NCBI GenBank assembly: GCA_000818945.1
Contig: KN805391.1
Coordinates: forward strand, 508,019 to 572,018
Direction: 5' to 3'
DNA: 64,000 nucleotides
Source of the DNA: Schizochytrium sp. CCTCC M209059
Taxonomy: Eukaryota > Sar > Bigyra > Thraustochytrida > Thraustochytriidae
Positions 8,946 to 17,136 of this stretch are shown piece after piece. Each line of letters starts with the position of its first letter. The stretch's first letter is position 1. A program made the translations under genes and the position numbers. Below the pieces are notes generated by a model that was given only the letters and a program-made list of their open reading frames with translations, searched no databases and had not been told where the DNA came from.

Positions 8946-9743
8946 CGCACCGATCGCGCGGATTCGGGACAGCGTCTGGACAGAGCACTGGAAGAAGTCG
9001 CGGCGCTGCACGGCGTCAAGAATTGCGCTCCGCTCCGCAAGCTCGCTTCGATCTACTTCGACAGCGCCAACAAGGAGGGCTTCATTTTCAACTTTGACGA
9101 CGTCTGGCCCCATGCCGGGTACACGCTCAAGGGAAACGCCAAGCGCGCGCTCGTCGGTGCGACCGACAGAGGGGGCAATTCGGGGGGACTTCGGCCGGGG
9201 GTCGATGTGAAAATCTCGACCAAACCGCTTGCGACAGGCCGTCGCGGGGGCCATAATCGCAAGCAGATCCTCCTGACGCGTTCCGGCCTGGTCAAGTTCT
9301 TGGTGTGCTCCGCGTTCCCCGTGAGCCGAGCCCTGGCGTGCTTCTTCGCCAAGCTAGGGACGCAACACTGCGTCGCACTCGTAGACGGCGAGTGTGTCCT
9401 GCCCGAGCGCTACCATGCGTCTGCGAAGCGAAGTGCTCGCGAGATGCTCGACGACATTGAAGCGTCAGAGGAAAGCCGGAGCCTCCACGACGCGGTCAGA
9501 GACCGCCTGGCGGAGATCCATGGGGGCCAGGCCGAGGCCACGTTGCCTTCGGGCTCCAGGGTCGACGTTCTGTGTCCCGACGTCGCCATCGAGGTGAAGC
9601 AGGCCGCGCTCTGGCGCCACGCGGTCGGCCAGGCCATCTCGTATGCAATCGAGTCAGACCGCCGCGGCAGAGTCCACCTTTTGACCGCTCCACCAAAGGA
9701 GACCTTCGTAGTGTGCCGCAAAGTCGGCCTCGAACTGGCGTAG
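8946..9743 (+). CDS. MSV199-PD-(D/E)XK nuclease, copy 3 (5' end in gap, C-terminus shortened)
   Basis: Open from the end of the N gap to a TAG at 9741-9743 (265 codons seen). It contains the whole MSV199-like domain and the nuclease domain with the RVDVL and IEVKQ motifs. Compared with copy 1 the first residues differ (ADSGQRLDRALEE versus PGRRLDRALEE). A TGG-to-TAG change after LELA removes the last nine residues. These lie after the predicted nuclease core, so activity could survive. The start codon is not in the sequence. Confidence 0.6.
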   Translation, partial: RTDRADSGQRLDRALEEVAALHGVKNCAPLRKLASIYFDSANKEGFIFNFDDVWPHAGYTLKGNAKRALVGATDRGGNSGGLRPGVDVKISTKPLATGRRGGHNRKQILLTRSGLVKFLVCSAFPVSRALACFFAKLGTQHCVALVDGECVLPERYHASAKRSAREMLDDIEASEESRSLHDAVRDRLAEIHGGQAEATLPSGSRVDVLCPDVAIEVKQAALWRHAVGQAISYAIESDRRGRVHLLTAPPKETFVVCRKVGLELA

Positions 9744-10395
9744 GGGGACCCCGACGATTTCCAGTAGGGAGAATAAAGAAACTTGTGAGCTATCTAGAGG
9801 AATGGCCGAGGGCGCGCACGTTCTTGGCTCGAAAGGTCCGTGATGTAGCGCGCGCAACCCCCCAATCGAGTCCCTTTGTCCCGACACTGTAGATTGTGAG
9901 GGCAGTCCTGAAATGTAGATTTAATTCCCCATAGAAAAGGAAATTATGGAGCATCGCAACCTTGAAGAGAGAAACCCTAATTTCGGGGCCGAGTGGCGCG
10001 AGAAGAGAAAGACCATGTCCGGATCCGCTCCACCAAAGGAGGCCTTCGTAGTGTGCCGCAAAGTCGGCCTCGAACTGACGTGGGGGGACCCCGACGATTT
10101 CCAGGGAGAATAAAGCCCTCCGAGCGCAGACGGAGCGCATAGAGACAGAAACTTGTGAGGTGAAGAATGATATTGATTTTCTTTTACTCGCTTGCTTAAG
10201 GACGAGCTAAATGCACAGTTTTTCTCTACTTACTTAGAACCCCCTTCGATGCTGTCTGCGCTGGCACCTATACCGAGCCTTGCCGTGCCCCGCGGAAGAA
10301 AGTAGTGTGTTCCGCACGAGCCCTCCACAATGTCAAAGTCGCCCGTATCGGCACCGACTGCGCCGATTTTGTCCACCAACGCCTCGAGTGTGCCG
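9744..10395. other. Array tail with degenerate fragments
   Basis: No complete gene. It contains the continuation of the copy 3 tail, a short shared string (gaaacttgtgag) at about 9779 and 10148, and the copy 4 remnant at 10027-10113. A 25-codon plus-strand frame (10330-10407) runs into the right flanking repeat; there is no support that it is a gene. Confidence 0.5.
10027..10113 (+). pseudogene. 3' remnant of a fourth MSV199-nuclease copy
   Basis: These 87 bp encode, in frame to a TAA, the last 28 residues of the family (APPKEAFVVCRKVGLELTWG then DPDDFQGE). They match copy 1 with two substitutions. Nothing of the upstream gene is present, so this is an isolated tail from an earlier copy. Confidence 0.75.
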
Positions 10396-10617
10396 GCCGC
10401 CGTCTAAATGCAAGAAGACGCTGGCAAACTCTGACTCAACGCGATAAGCACGGCAATCAGAGGCTCAGCACCTTCTCTCTAACATTTTTTCTGCAAATAG
10501 AGTTGGGCAAAGAATAAGAAAAGAAATATTAGAGAGAACGGGATGGGATAAAGGGATGCCAGGAAAGAGAAAGAAGCTAAAATTAAACGTAGTCTGAGTT
10601 CTCGTCAAGACTGAATG
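10396..10617. repeat. Right copy of 222-bp direct repeat flanking the island
   Basis: Matches 2273-2494 with one mismatch. Here it is in its native setting: the 3' end (last 10-11 codons) and about 190 bp of 3' flank of the minus-strand membrane-protein gene. Confidence 0.9.
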
Positions 10618-11848
10618 CATCGTCGCTGTCGTCCTCGCCAGGATTTGCCTTATCTGGTGAAAAAAATGCATTTGCTTTGGCGGAAAAACTCTGCAGGCTG
10701 ACCGGAGCAGGTCGATCGACGGTAGGGGTCGACGAAATCGAGATAGCCGCACTGCTGACAACATTGGTCGTTGCTGCAGGTCCATTTCTGTTGCCTATGC
10801 GAGCTGTCGTTGCCGTATTATCTGAGCTGGAGCTTGCAGGTTTGTAAGCAGCGCTGGTTCTGATGAGGTTTCGAAAAATCTCGTTGCCACCAATCCAGCT
10901 GATGGGCATAAAGTACTCGTGCTTGTTGTAAAAGTACGGAATCAGAAGAAAGCTAAGAAAGATGATACCTTGCACGGTGGCCTGGAAAAGAATGACTCGC
11001 TGAAATGAGACCATCCTCTTGCGGGTGTGATCCGAAGCACTGTCCTTACGCACATCATTCTCGGACATGAGCTGGTTAAACTTGTACTGGATACCAAAGG
11101 CCTGAGTGCCATACACGGTCAAGGCTACCACATTGAGCGAGAAGTAGGACATGTAGACTGCCTGAGCTTTCACGTCTCGGCCATCGCTAAACAGAAGCGT
11201 GATGAAAGGGAGCGCTGCGGCAATGATGGAAAAGGAAAGGCTTGCTAGACCCCAGCATTTCGCTGCCTGCACGACGGACTCCTTTGCACGGCATCCACGA
11301 AGAATGAGAGCCAAGAGCTGAGGCTGAAAAAAGAAGACCATGAGATAGAAACCGAGATGTGCCAGAAAGAAAAGGATCGTGATGCCCCACGAGAGACCGA
11401 CACGCTGATTCTCAGTCGCCATCATAATGATGCCAAGAAGAAATCCTGCTGGGGCGTCAAGCAGCAGAAAGACGAGAATGGCAAGGAGTCCCCTGTTGTC
11501 GCGAATACGATACCTTTGTCCGCGCGCCTCGTGTTTCTTGACTTGTTCCCAATGCCTTTTCCACCTGCTATGAATAATGTGCCGTGTCGATCCAATGGAC
11601 CAGACTAGAGAGGCGAAATAAAAGAACCAGAGCACATGTACGGCTATGTCGCTCACATCGCAGGTGATGCCTTCTGTGTTGATAAAGTCGCTGCGACCGG
11701 TCCAGCCGGCGTCACATACGCACACCCTATTGACACACGTCCCGTGGCCTCCACAAACTCCGCCCCAGGGCTGGGGATAAATATTGGCCAAGTTGTTCAG
11801 GTAGGCGGCCGTATTGTCGCAAAGAACCTCCCCAGTCGACTGCTTCAT
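10583..11848 (-). CDS. EGF-like, multi-TM membrane protein
   Basis: A 421-residue protein from the first in-frame ATG (11848). The N-terminus carries one EGF-like module (about residues 25-50) with the pattern CGGHGTCVNRVCVCDAGWTG. About six hydrophobic segments follow (for example FFYFASLVW, LLAILVFLLLDAPAGFLLGI, ITILFFLAHLGFYLMVFFF, VILFQATVQGIIFLSFLLI), then a Ser/Asp-rich cytoplasmic tail ending SLDENSDYV. This resembles protist surface proteins that join EGF modules to a polytopic domain; ligand and function are unknown. No signal peptide precedes the EGF module, so a short 5' exon may be missing upstream, where a CTTTG satellite lies. Its 3' end is duplicated at 2273-2494. Confidence 0.65.
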   Translation of the reverse strand: MKQSTGEVLCDNTAAYLNNLANIYPQPWGGVCGGHGTCVNRVCVCDAGWTGRSDFINTEGITCDVSDIAVHVLWFFYFASLVWSIGSTRHIIHSRWKRHWEQVKKHEARGQRYRIRDNRGLLAILVFLLLDAPAGFLLGIIMMATENQRVGLSWGITILFFLAHLGFYLMVFFFQPQLLALILRGCRAKESVVQAAKCWGLASLSFSIIAAALPFITLLFSDGRDVKAQAVYMSYFSLNVVALTVYGTQAFGIQYKFNQLMSENDVRKDSASDHTRKRMVSFQRVILFQATVQGIIFLSFLLIPYFYNKHEYFMPISWIGGNEIFRNLIRTSAAYKPASSSSDNTATTARIGNRNGPAATTNVVSSAAISISSTPTVDRPAPVSLQSFSAKANAFFSPDKANPGEDDSDDAFSLDENSDYV

Positions 11849-13193
11849 TGTGGCGTTGTGAATCAATCACTACTACAAAGCGTACGCGCAGGGGCCCTTT
11901 CGTCGACGATGCGACGGATCCGGCTCAGTGCCTAAAGCAAAGGAACACGACGTCAGCACCCTTTGCTCTGCTTTGCTCTGCTCTGCTTTGCTTTGCTTTG
12001 CTTTGCTTTGCTTTGCTTTGCTTTGCTTTGCTTTGCTTTGCTTTGCTTTGCTTTGCTTTGCTTTGCTTTGCTTTGATTTTCTTTGCTTTGCTTTTCTTTG
12101 CTTTGCTTTGCTTTGCTTTGCTTTGCTTTGATTTTCTTTGCTTTGCTTTTCTTTGCTTTGCTTTGCTTTGCTTTGCTTTGCTTTGATTTTCTTTGCTTTG
12201 CTTTTCTTTGCTTTGCTTTGCTTTGCTTTGCTTTGCTTTGATTTTCTTTGCTTTGCTTTTCTTTGCTTTGCTTTGCTTTGCTTTGCTTTGCTTTGATTTT
12301 CTTTGCTTTGCTTTTCTTTGCTTTGCTTTGCTTTGCTTTGCTTTGCTTTGATTTTCTTTGCTTTGCTTTTCTTTGCTTTGCTTTGCTTTGCTTTGCTTTG
12401 CTTTGATTTTCTTTGCTTTGCTTTTCTTTGCTTTGCTTTGCTTTGCTTTGCTTTGCTTTGATTTTCTTTGCTTTGCTTTTCTTTGCTTTGCTTTGCTTTG
12501 CTTTGCTTTGCTTTGATTTTCTTTGCTTTGCTTTTCTTTGCTTTGCTTTGCTTTGCTTTGCTTTGCTTTGATTTTCTTTGCTTTGCTTTTCTTTGCTTTG
12601 CTTTGCTTTGCTTTGCTTTGCTTTGATTTTCTTTGCTTTGCTTTTCTTTGCTTTGCTTTGCTTTGCTTTGCTTTGCTTTGCTCTGCTCTGCTTCGCTTTG
12701 TTGTGCGCCGCTGGCGGAGGTTGCTCCTCCCTCCACGGCGGGGCGAAGACGATTTTCGTTTGGGTCTCCACGAGTTTATGATTGCTGAGATGAAGAAGGC
12801 AAGGCGAGAGCTAAGCACAGCGAAGCAGTTTAAGAAAGCCAATCAAGCAAGACAATCGACTCAAAGCATGCGAATGTCCCAAGTCCACTTTCGATCCCTC
12901 TTCTGACTGGCTGGCTCGGTCCGCGCGGCAATGACATGGACATGTTTATATTTTAACACGCAGAAAGGCCGCAGCCTCCTCTTTTCTTTTTTTTCTTTTT
13001 TTTGCTTTTTGCAGAATCCATTTTATGATGGTGGTGGTAGTAGGCCTAATAGTAGATGGTAGTAGTAGAAGTAGTAAATCTTGCGAAACGCAAAATGCGA
13101 AGTTGGACGGCCGGGTACGTACGTACGTGTAGGCAAACGGTGAAGTAAAAAAGAAGATGAACCCGTATTGGGGTTAAGAAACTTTGAGGGAGG
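11849..13193. other. Intergenic dominated by a CTTTG satellite
   Basis: The satellite fills 11961-12700. The rest (12701-13193) has no supported gene; it includes a T-rich stretch near 12985-13010 and short GTA-rich strings near 13030-13130. Long Lys/Gln/Ser frames across the satellite are repeat artefacts. Confidence 0.6.
11961..12700. repeat. CTTTG pentanucleotide satellite with 55-bp higher-order period
   Basis: About 740 bp of CTTTG units. Within it an 11-pentamer block, with one ATTTT and one CTTTT variant at fixed positions, recurs exactly. The gatttt marker falls at 12075, 12130, 12185, 12240, 12295, 12350, 12405, 12460, 12515, 12570 and 12625, always 55 bp apart. The ends degrade to CTCTG and CTTCG variants. 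Confidence 0.95.
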
Positions 13194-15686
13194 TCAAGTG
13201 GGATTCTTGTCTGGGTCTATGCCTGAGTCCGCGGTCGACGACTTGGCATTTTTCTCCAGAATGTTGCGGATCGTGGTGACGGTGGCTTCGATCGTCTCGC
13301 GCTGCGAGTCGGTTTTCGCGGCAGGAGTTTCGAGATACTCCTGCCAGTAAAGAACAGTGAGTCGAGCACACTGGTCGTGCCAGGCTTTGGACGGGAGATT
13401 GCGAAACGTCGTGCGGATGTGCTGATCACGAAGAGGCTCAAGAGCAGGATTTCGGACGAGATCAATCCCGCCTTCGGCGTTTGGATGAGGAAGCATGCGC
13501 GCCAGAGACATAAACGCAAGTCCGAGATTCTTGAGATTAATGTCGGAAAGCCCGTCGCGATCATTTTCATACCCGTTGCGAAGCGAAGCGGCCGCGAATA
13601 TGATGAGGTCCACGTCTTTTACTTCGACGCCATGCTCGAGAATAAGCTGCGCATCAGAGTATAGGTGATCAAAGAGATCTCGTCGAAGGGTCCATTCCCA
13701 TGTCTCCGGCGAATACTTTTCTAGTGGCGGAAGCTCCGAGCCAAGTTCGGCCGTGGCCTTTTCCCAGGCTGTCAAAGAGTCCTTGAGCCACTCTTGAAAA
13801 GGCTTTTCCTCTGCTCGAGGCACGATTCGCGTGACAAAGCCAAAGTTTTGCAAAGTAAAGGTCTCATTGTAGGCGGTATCGGTGGCGTAGTTCAGCTTGC
13901 CCGTAAAGTACACGCCTCCAGGGCAGCTTCTTGTGTTTTTATCCAAAAGTTCGACCGTGGAGTACCCTTGCCCATCTGCATACATTTGAGAGTTGCTGTG
14001 GACCCAAGATCCATAAGGGATCTCGGCACACTTGCCCCAGTTCGCGTATGTTTCATGATAGGCATCTTGCCAGGTATAAGTAAGCATGGGGCCATTCAGA
14101 ATGGCCACGTCGGGACGGAAACCCTCGCACTTTTGAAGGTAGCGAAGAGCGGTCCAATGCTGGTCGTATCCAACAATGAGAAGTGACTGCGCCGGGATTC
14201 CGGCGACCAAGGCCTTGGCGTATCTTTCCATGTACGTGTTCGTCGACTGATCCGAAATCTCGTGATAGATGAGCCATTGGTATGCGGAAAGCGCCAACGC
14301 GAGGGCCGAGGCGACTGCGAGAGTGATCATCGGTGCTTTTGAAGGAGGCGCGGCGTCCCGAAATGTTGCGAGCTGTGACGCGAGCGGAACGATAGCAAGT
14401 AAGAAGACAATGAGGTTGGGTTGCATCCAAAAGCGAGCTTGGATACCGCGCAAAAGAGCCTGGTCCATGGGCATGTTGCTGAGAAAATGGAAGACGAAAA
14501 CGTAAAAGGACAGAGCCGCCACGAGCACAGGACCGGCCAGCGCTTGGCGTTCCCTCGCTTCCCTGACGTCGTCTGTGTCTCCGCTTGCCTCTTTGCTGCT
14601 CTCTTGTCGAGAGGGAGCGGCCATGGTGGCTTCGGATTGCGAATTCACGTTCGCATTTTTGCTCTTTTTCGCGCCAGTACGCTGCTGCTTTGCAAGCGCG
14701 CGAGGCAACTTGTTCTTTGCTGCGCTTGCAGACGCTGGCTGTGCAAAGGCTTGTATGACTAGCATGGTTGCCCCTGCAATGGCTAAGAAGGGAATCAAGA
14801 CGGCGCCTTGTCTCACGACAAGGTCGTCAACGTACAATCCTATACGGCCGAACATGCCCATATCTCCATCTTTGCTTCTGGTGAAGAGACGGAATGTGCC
14901 GTAATCTCCGCGACGAAGATGGTGGACAAAGCCGGATATCGTGGTGGTGTCACCCCAAGCTCCAGGCTGACGATTGGCCATCAAGGTCAGAGGAAGATAG
15001 ACGTAAGGGAGGAGACCAAGAAGGAAAAGAATCGACCAGCGCACGAGTTGTACAGTTCCAACGCGGCTGCGTCGGAATTCTTGGGCGAGAATGCAGGCAA
15101 TAAGTGGCACTTCAAAGAGAATCGCCGTATGCTGATTGCAGAGCGCCAGACCGCACCAAAAGGCCCCGAGATTAATGTAAAAGTCTCGTGTCCGCGATGA
15201 GGATGCGCCCAAGTAGCGCAGAGTGAGCCAGAGAAGGACAACGACGAGCAGATTATTGAGTGCGAAGACCTCGGCGCCTGTTGAGTACAACCAGACGAGT
15301 GGGGAGAGTGCATACGCAGTGGCAAGGCCAGCTGACAGGACAGCGTGTTCGAGCCGCGGGGTGATTCCATAGTGGGCGATGAGCTCAACTCCGCAGGCCT
15401 GAAGCACGCCAGCGGCCAGAGCTCCGAGCATGCATGTCAAAGCGTTGGCGCGCCATGCCGGCGACCCGGGGAGCTCTTGTTGGTGCACAATGGCATGGTA
15501 CAGCAGCGTGAAGAGCGGGTAGCCGGGCGGATGCGCGTGTCCGAGCGTGCAGGCCTCTGCCACGAGCTCGCCGCTGTCGCCGCCCGGGATTGAGGCAAAG
15601 GCCGTCTTCAGGTATGCGCCGGCGACGATGGCAACCGTCACGCCGCTCATGGCTGCAGAGCCAGTGGTGCTGACGTCAAGGCCCAT
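13194..15686 (-). CDS. TMEM260-like protein O-mannosyltransferase (DUF2723)
   Basis: An 830-residue protein from an ATG at 15686. The N-terminal region has the hallmark of the DUF2723/TMEM260 family, SIPGGDSGELVAEACTLG followed by HAHPPGYPLFTLLYH at about residues 36-70. The acidic PGGDSGE loop corresponds to the GT-C glycosyltransferase catalytic loop. Multiple TM helices follow (about 85-320). A Lys/Ser-rich insertion at about 320-380 is followed by further TM helices and a soluble C-terminal region (about 480-830). In animals TMEM260 O-mannosylates IPT domains of receptors in the ER; the substrate here is unknown. The neighbouring minus-strand genes are not functionally related as far as I can tell. 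Confidence 0.85.
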   Translation of the reverse strand: MGLDVSTTGSAAMSGVTVAIVAGAYLKTAFASIPGGDSGELVAEACTLGHAHPPGYPLFTLLYHAIVHQQELPGSPAWRANALTCMLGALAAGVLQACGVELIAHYGITPRLEHAVLSAGLATAYALSPLVWLYSTGAEVFALNNLLVVVLLWLTLRYLGASSSRTRDFYINLGAFWCGLALCNQHTAILFEVPLIACILAQEFRRSRVGTVQLVRWSILFLLGLLPYVYLPLTLMANRQPGAWGDTTTISGFVHHLRRGDYGTFRLFTRSKDGDMGMFGRIGLYVDDLVVRQGAVLIPFLAIAGATMLVIQAFAQPASASAAKNKLPRALAKQQRTGAKKSKNANVNSQSEATMAAPSRQESSKEASGDTDDVREARERQALAGPVLVAALSFYVFVFHFLSNMPMDQALLRGIQARFWMQPNLIVFLLAIVPLASQLATFRDAAPPSKAPMITLAVASALALALSAYQWLIYHEISDQSTNTYMERYAKALVAGIPAQSLLIVGYDQHWTALRYLQKCEGFRPDVAILNGPMLTYTWQDAYHETYANWGKCAEIPYGSWVHSNSQMYADGQGYSTVELLDKNTRSCPGGVYFTGKLNYATDTAYNETFTLQNFGFVTRIVPRAEEKPFQEWLKDSLTAWEKATAELGSELPPLEKYSPETWEWTLRRDLFDHLYSDAQLILEHGVEVKDVDLIIFAAASLRNGYENDRDGLSDINLKNLGLAFMSLARMLPHPNAEGGIDLVRNPALEPLRDQHIRTTFRNLPSKAWHDQCARLTVLYWQEYLETPAAKTDSQRETIEATVTTIRNILEKNAKSSTADSGIDPDKNPT

Positions 15687-16434
15687 CGTGGGCCGAGCGA
15701 CTGCGTGCTCGCTCCGCGTCTGACCAGATTCTTCGTCGCAGAAGACGTGAAGCGACTCGCGTCTGGACGAGACGGTTGCAGTTCCTTTTGAAATTAATTT
15801 TATTCGTACTTCCTAAGCGAAAAAGGTCGCCTAGTACTAGGCCTACCACTGGTCAGATTGTTGCAACATTGCGCAAAAGAACAATAACAAACGGCAACCA
15901 AAGAGGACGATGGCCGAGCAGAACAAGCAGTAAACAAGATATGAAATACGTACTCTGACGTCAAGATCGTGTTCTCAAAGGTGGCACTTGTCGTCATCAC
16001 ATCTTTTGTTCAGCAAGTGTGCCATCCTTTTTGGGGTTGGCGACCAAAGAGGACGGTGGCCGAGCAGAACAAGCAGTATACAAGCTACTCTGACGTCAAG
16101 ATCATGGTATACGTCTATAACACTAGTTGTCGTCATCACTTGTTCAGCAAGTGCCACATACCACTGGCAGCGGCTGCGGCAGCGATTCTTAGGATCTTAT
16201 CTTTTCCGATTGTGATGACCACTGCAGCCGCTGTGCAGCTCACAAACGTGAATGCAAGGAGAAAGAGAAGAAATTGCAAAGGTCAAAATTGGTTACGAAA
16301 GCGCTCCGTTTACTCCTGAACTCTGTGCATTAACCACGTGCTGCTAAGCGATGCGGCCAGGGCGTCCTCGAGCGGAGCACAAAGGAAACCTAATCAAATA
16401 ATTGAGGAAAAGATGGGAGAAAAGGGCAAAGTTT
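15687..16434. other. Intergenic with a diverged tandem duplication
   Basis: No gene is supported. Two related blocks, about 15895-16030 and 16038-16160, share strings such as aaagaggacg, gccgagcagaacaagcagta, tactctgacgtcaagatc and gtcgtcatcac. They are a diverged tandem duplication with a period of about 140 bp. Confidence 0.6.
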
Positions 16435-17136
16435 TCAGGCGTCAATCTTGGCGCGCATCTCCTGGTCCTCCATATGCTTCTTGTACACAAGCTCCACCTC
16501 GGGCATATTCTCGTCGATGAAGCGGTCGATCTGCTCGATGAGCGGGTCGTCACCCTTGCGGGAGTCATGGAGGCCTTCCTTGACGATGCACTTGTCGAGG
16601 GCCTTGGCGAAGGCCTCCTTGTTGAGCGAGGTCTGCTGCTTGACAAAGTGCTTGGCGAGATCGGGAAGGTTACCCTTGAGCGAGAAGAAGACAAGCTCCG
16701 CGAGGTGCTCGGTGGCGAAGTTGGGGAGCTTGTGGTCGCAGACGCTCTCAAAGACGGCACCGTTGCGGTCGTTTTGGTCCTGCTTGATGAGGTTGAGAAC
16801 CACCTCGTAGAGGTCCTTGGCCTCGTTGTCGGTGACGACGGTCAGCAGCTCGTGGAGCATGCCCATGTCCTTCTCCGAGATGGCGGTGGCCAGCTCCGTC
16901 TTAAACGAGGGCTTGTGCGAGCCGTCGCGCGCCTTGGGGTTGTGGTCGAGGTTGACCATGTTGGCCATGCCGCCGTGGTTCTGGTGGATGTCGGGCCTCT
17001 CGCCGCCCTTCTTGGACATTTCGTTGCGCACGCCGCCGAAGCCCGCCATGGACTTGCCCTTGGGCGCGCCCTTGTTCTGGATATCCTGCTGCACCTGCTG
17101 GGGCGACTTGCCCATGAACATCTGTCCCTTGGCCAT
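16435..17136 (-). CDS. Unrecognised 233-residue protein
   Basis: Complete frame from an ATG at 17136. Residues 1-85 are hydrophilic and look disordered (Gly/Lys/Asn/Met-rich, MAKGQMFMGKSPQQVQQDIQ). Residues about 85-233 look all-helical, with alternating Leu and charged residues and segments such as MLHELLTVVTDNEAKDLYEV and HLAELVFFSLKGNLPDLAKH. There is no TM segment or signal peptide. I do not recognise a family. Codon use and the complete frame argue that it is real. A (GCTCTT) microsatellite lies just upstream of the start (about 17165-17226). Confidence 0.7.
   Translation of the reverse strand: MAKGQMFMGKSPQQVQQDIQNKGAPKGKSMAGFGGVRNEMSKKGGERPDIHQNHGGMANMVNLDHNPKARDGSHKPSFKTELATAISEKDMGMLHELLTVVTDNEAKDLYEVVLNLIKQDQNDRNGAVFESVCDHKLPNFATEHLAELVFFSLKGNLPDLAKHFVKQQTSLNKEAFAKALDKCIVKEGLHDSRKGDDPLIEQIDRFIDENMPEVELVYKKHMEDQEMRAKIDA

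Noticed and set aside
8444..9254. Reading frames crossing the N gap between MSV199-nuclease copies 2 and 3
   Set aside because: The Ns have unknown true length; the fused protein is a chimaera of two copies.
10330..10407. 25-codon frame running into the right flanking repeat
   Set aside because: Too short and without similarity or context; chance is the simplest explanation.
11873..12842. Long Lys/Ala/Gln/Ser frames on the minus strand, open in all three frames
   Set aside because: They are translations of the CTTTG satellite. A five-base repeat without in-frame stops is open in every frame, so openness is not evidence of coding.
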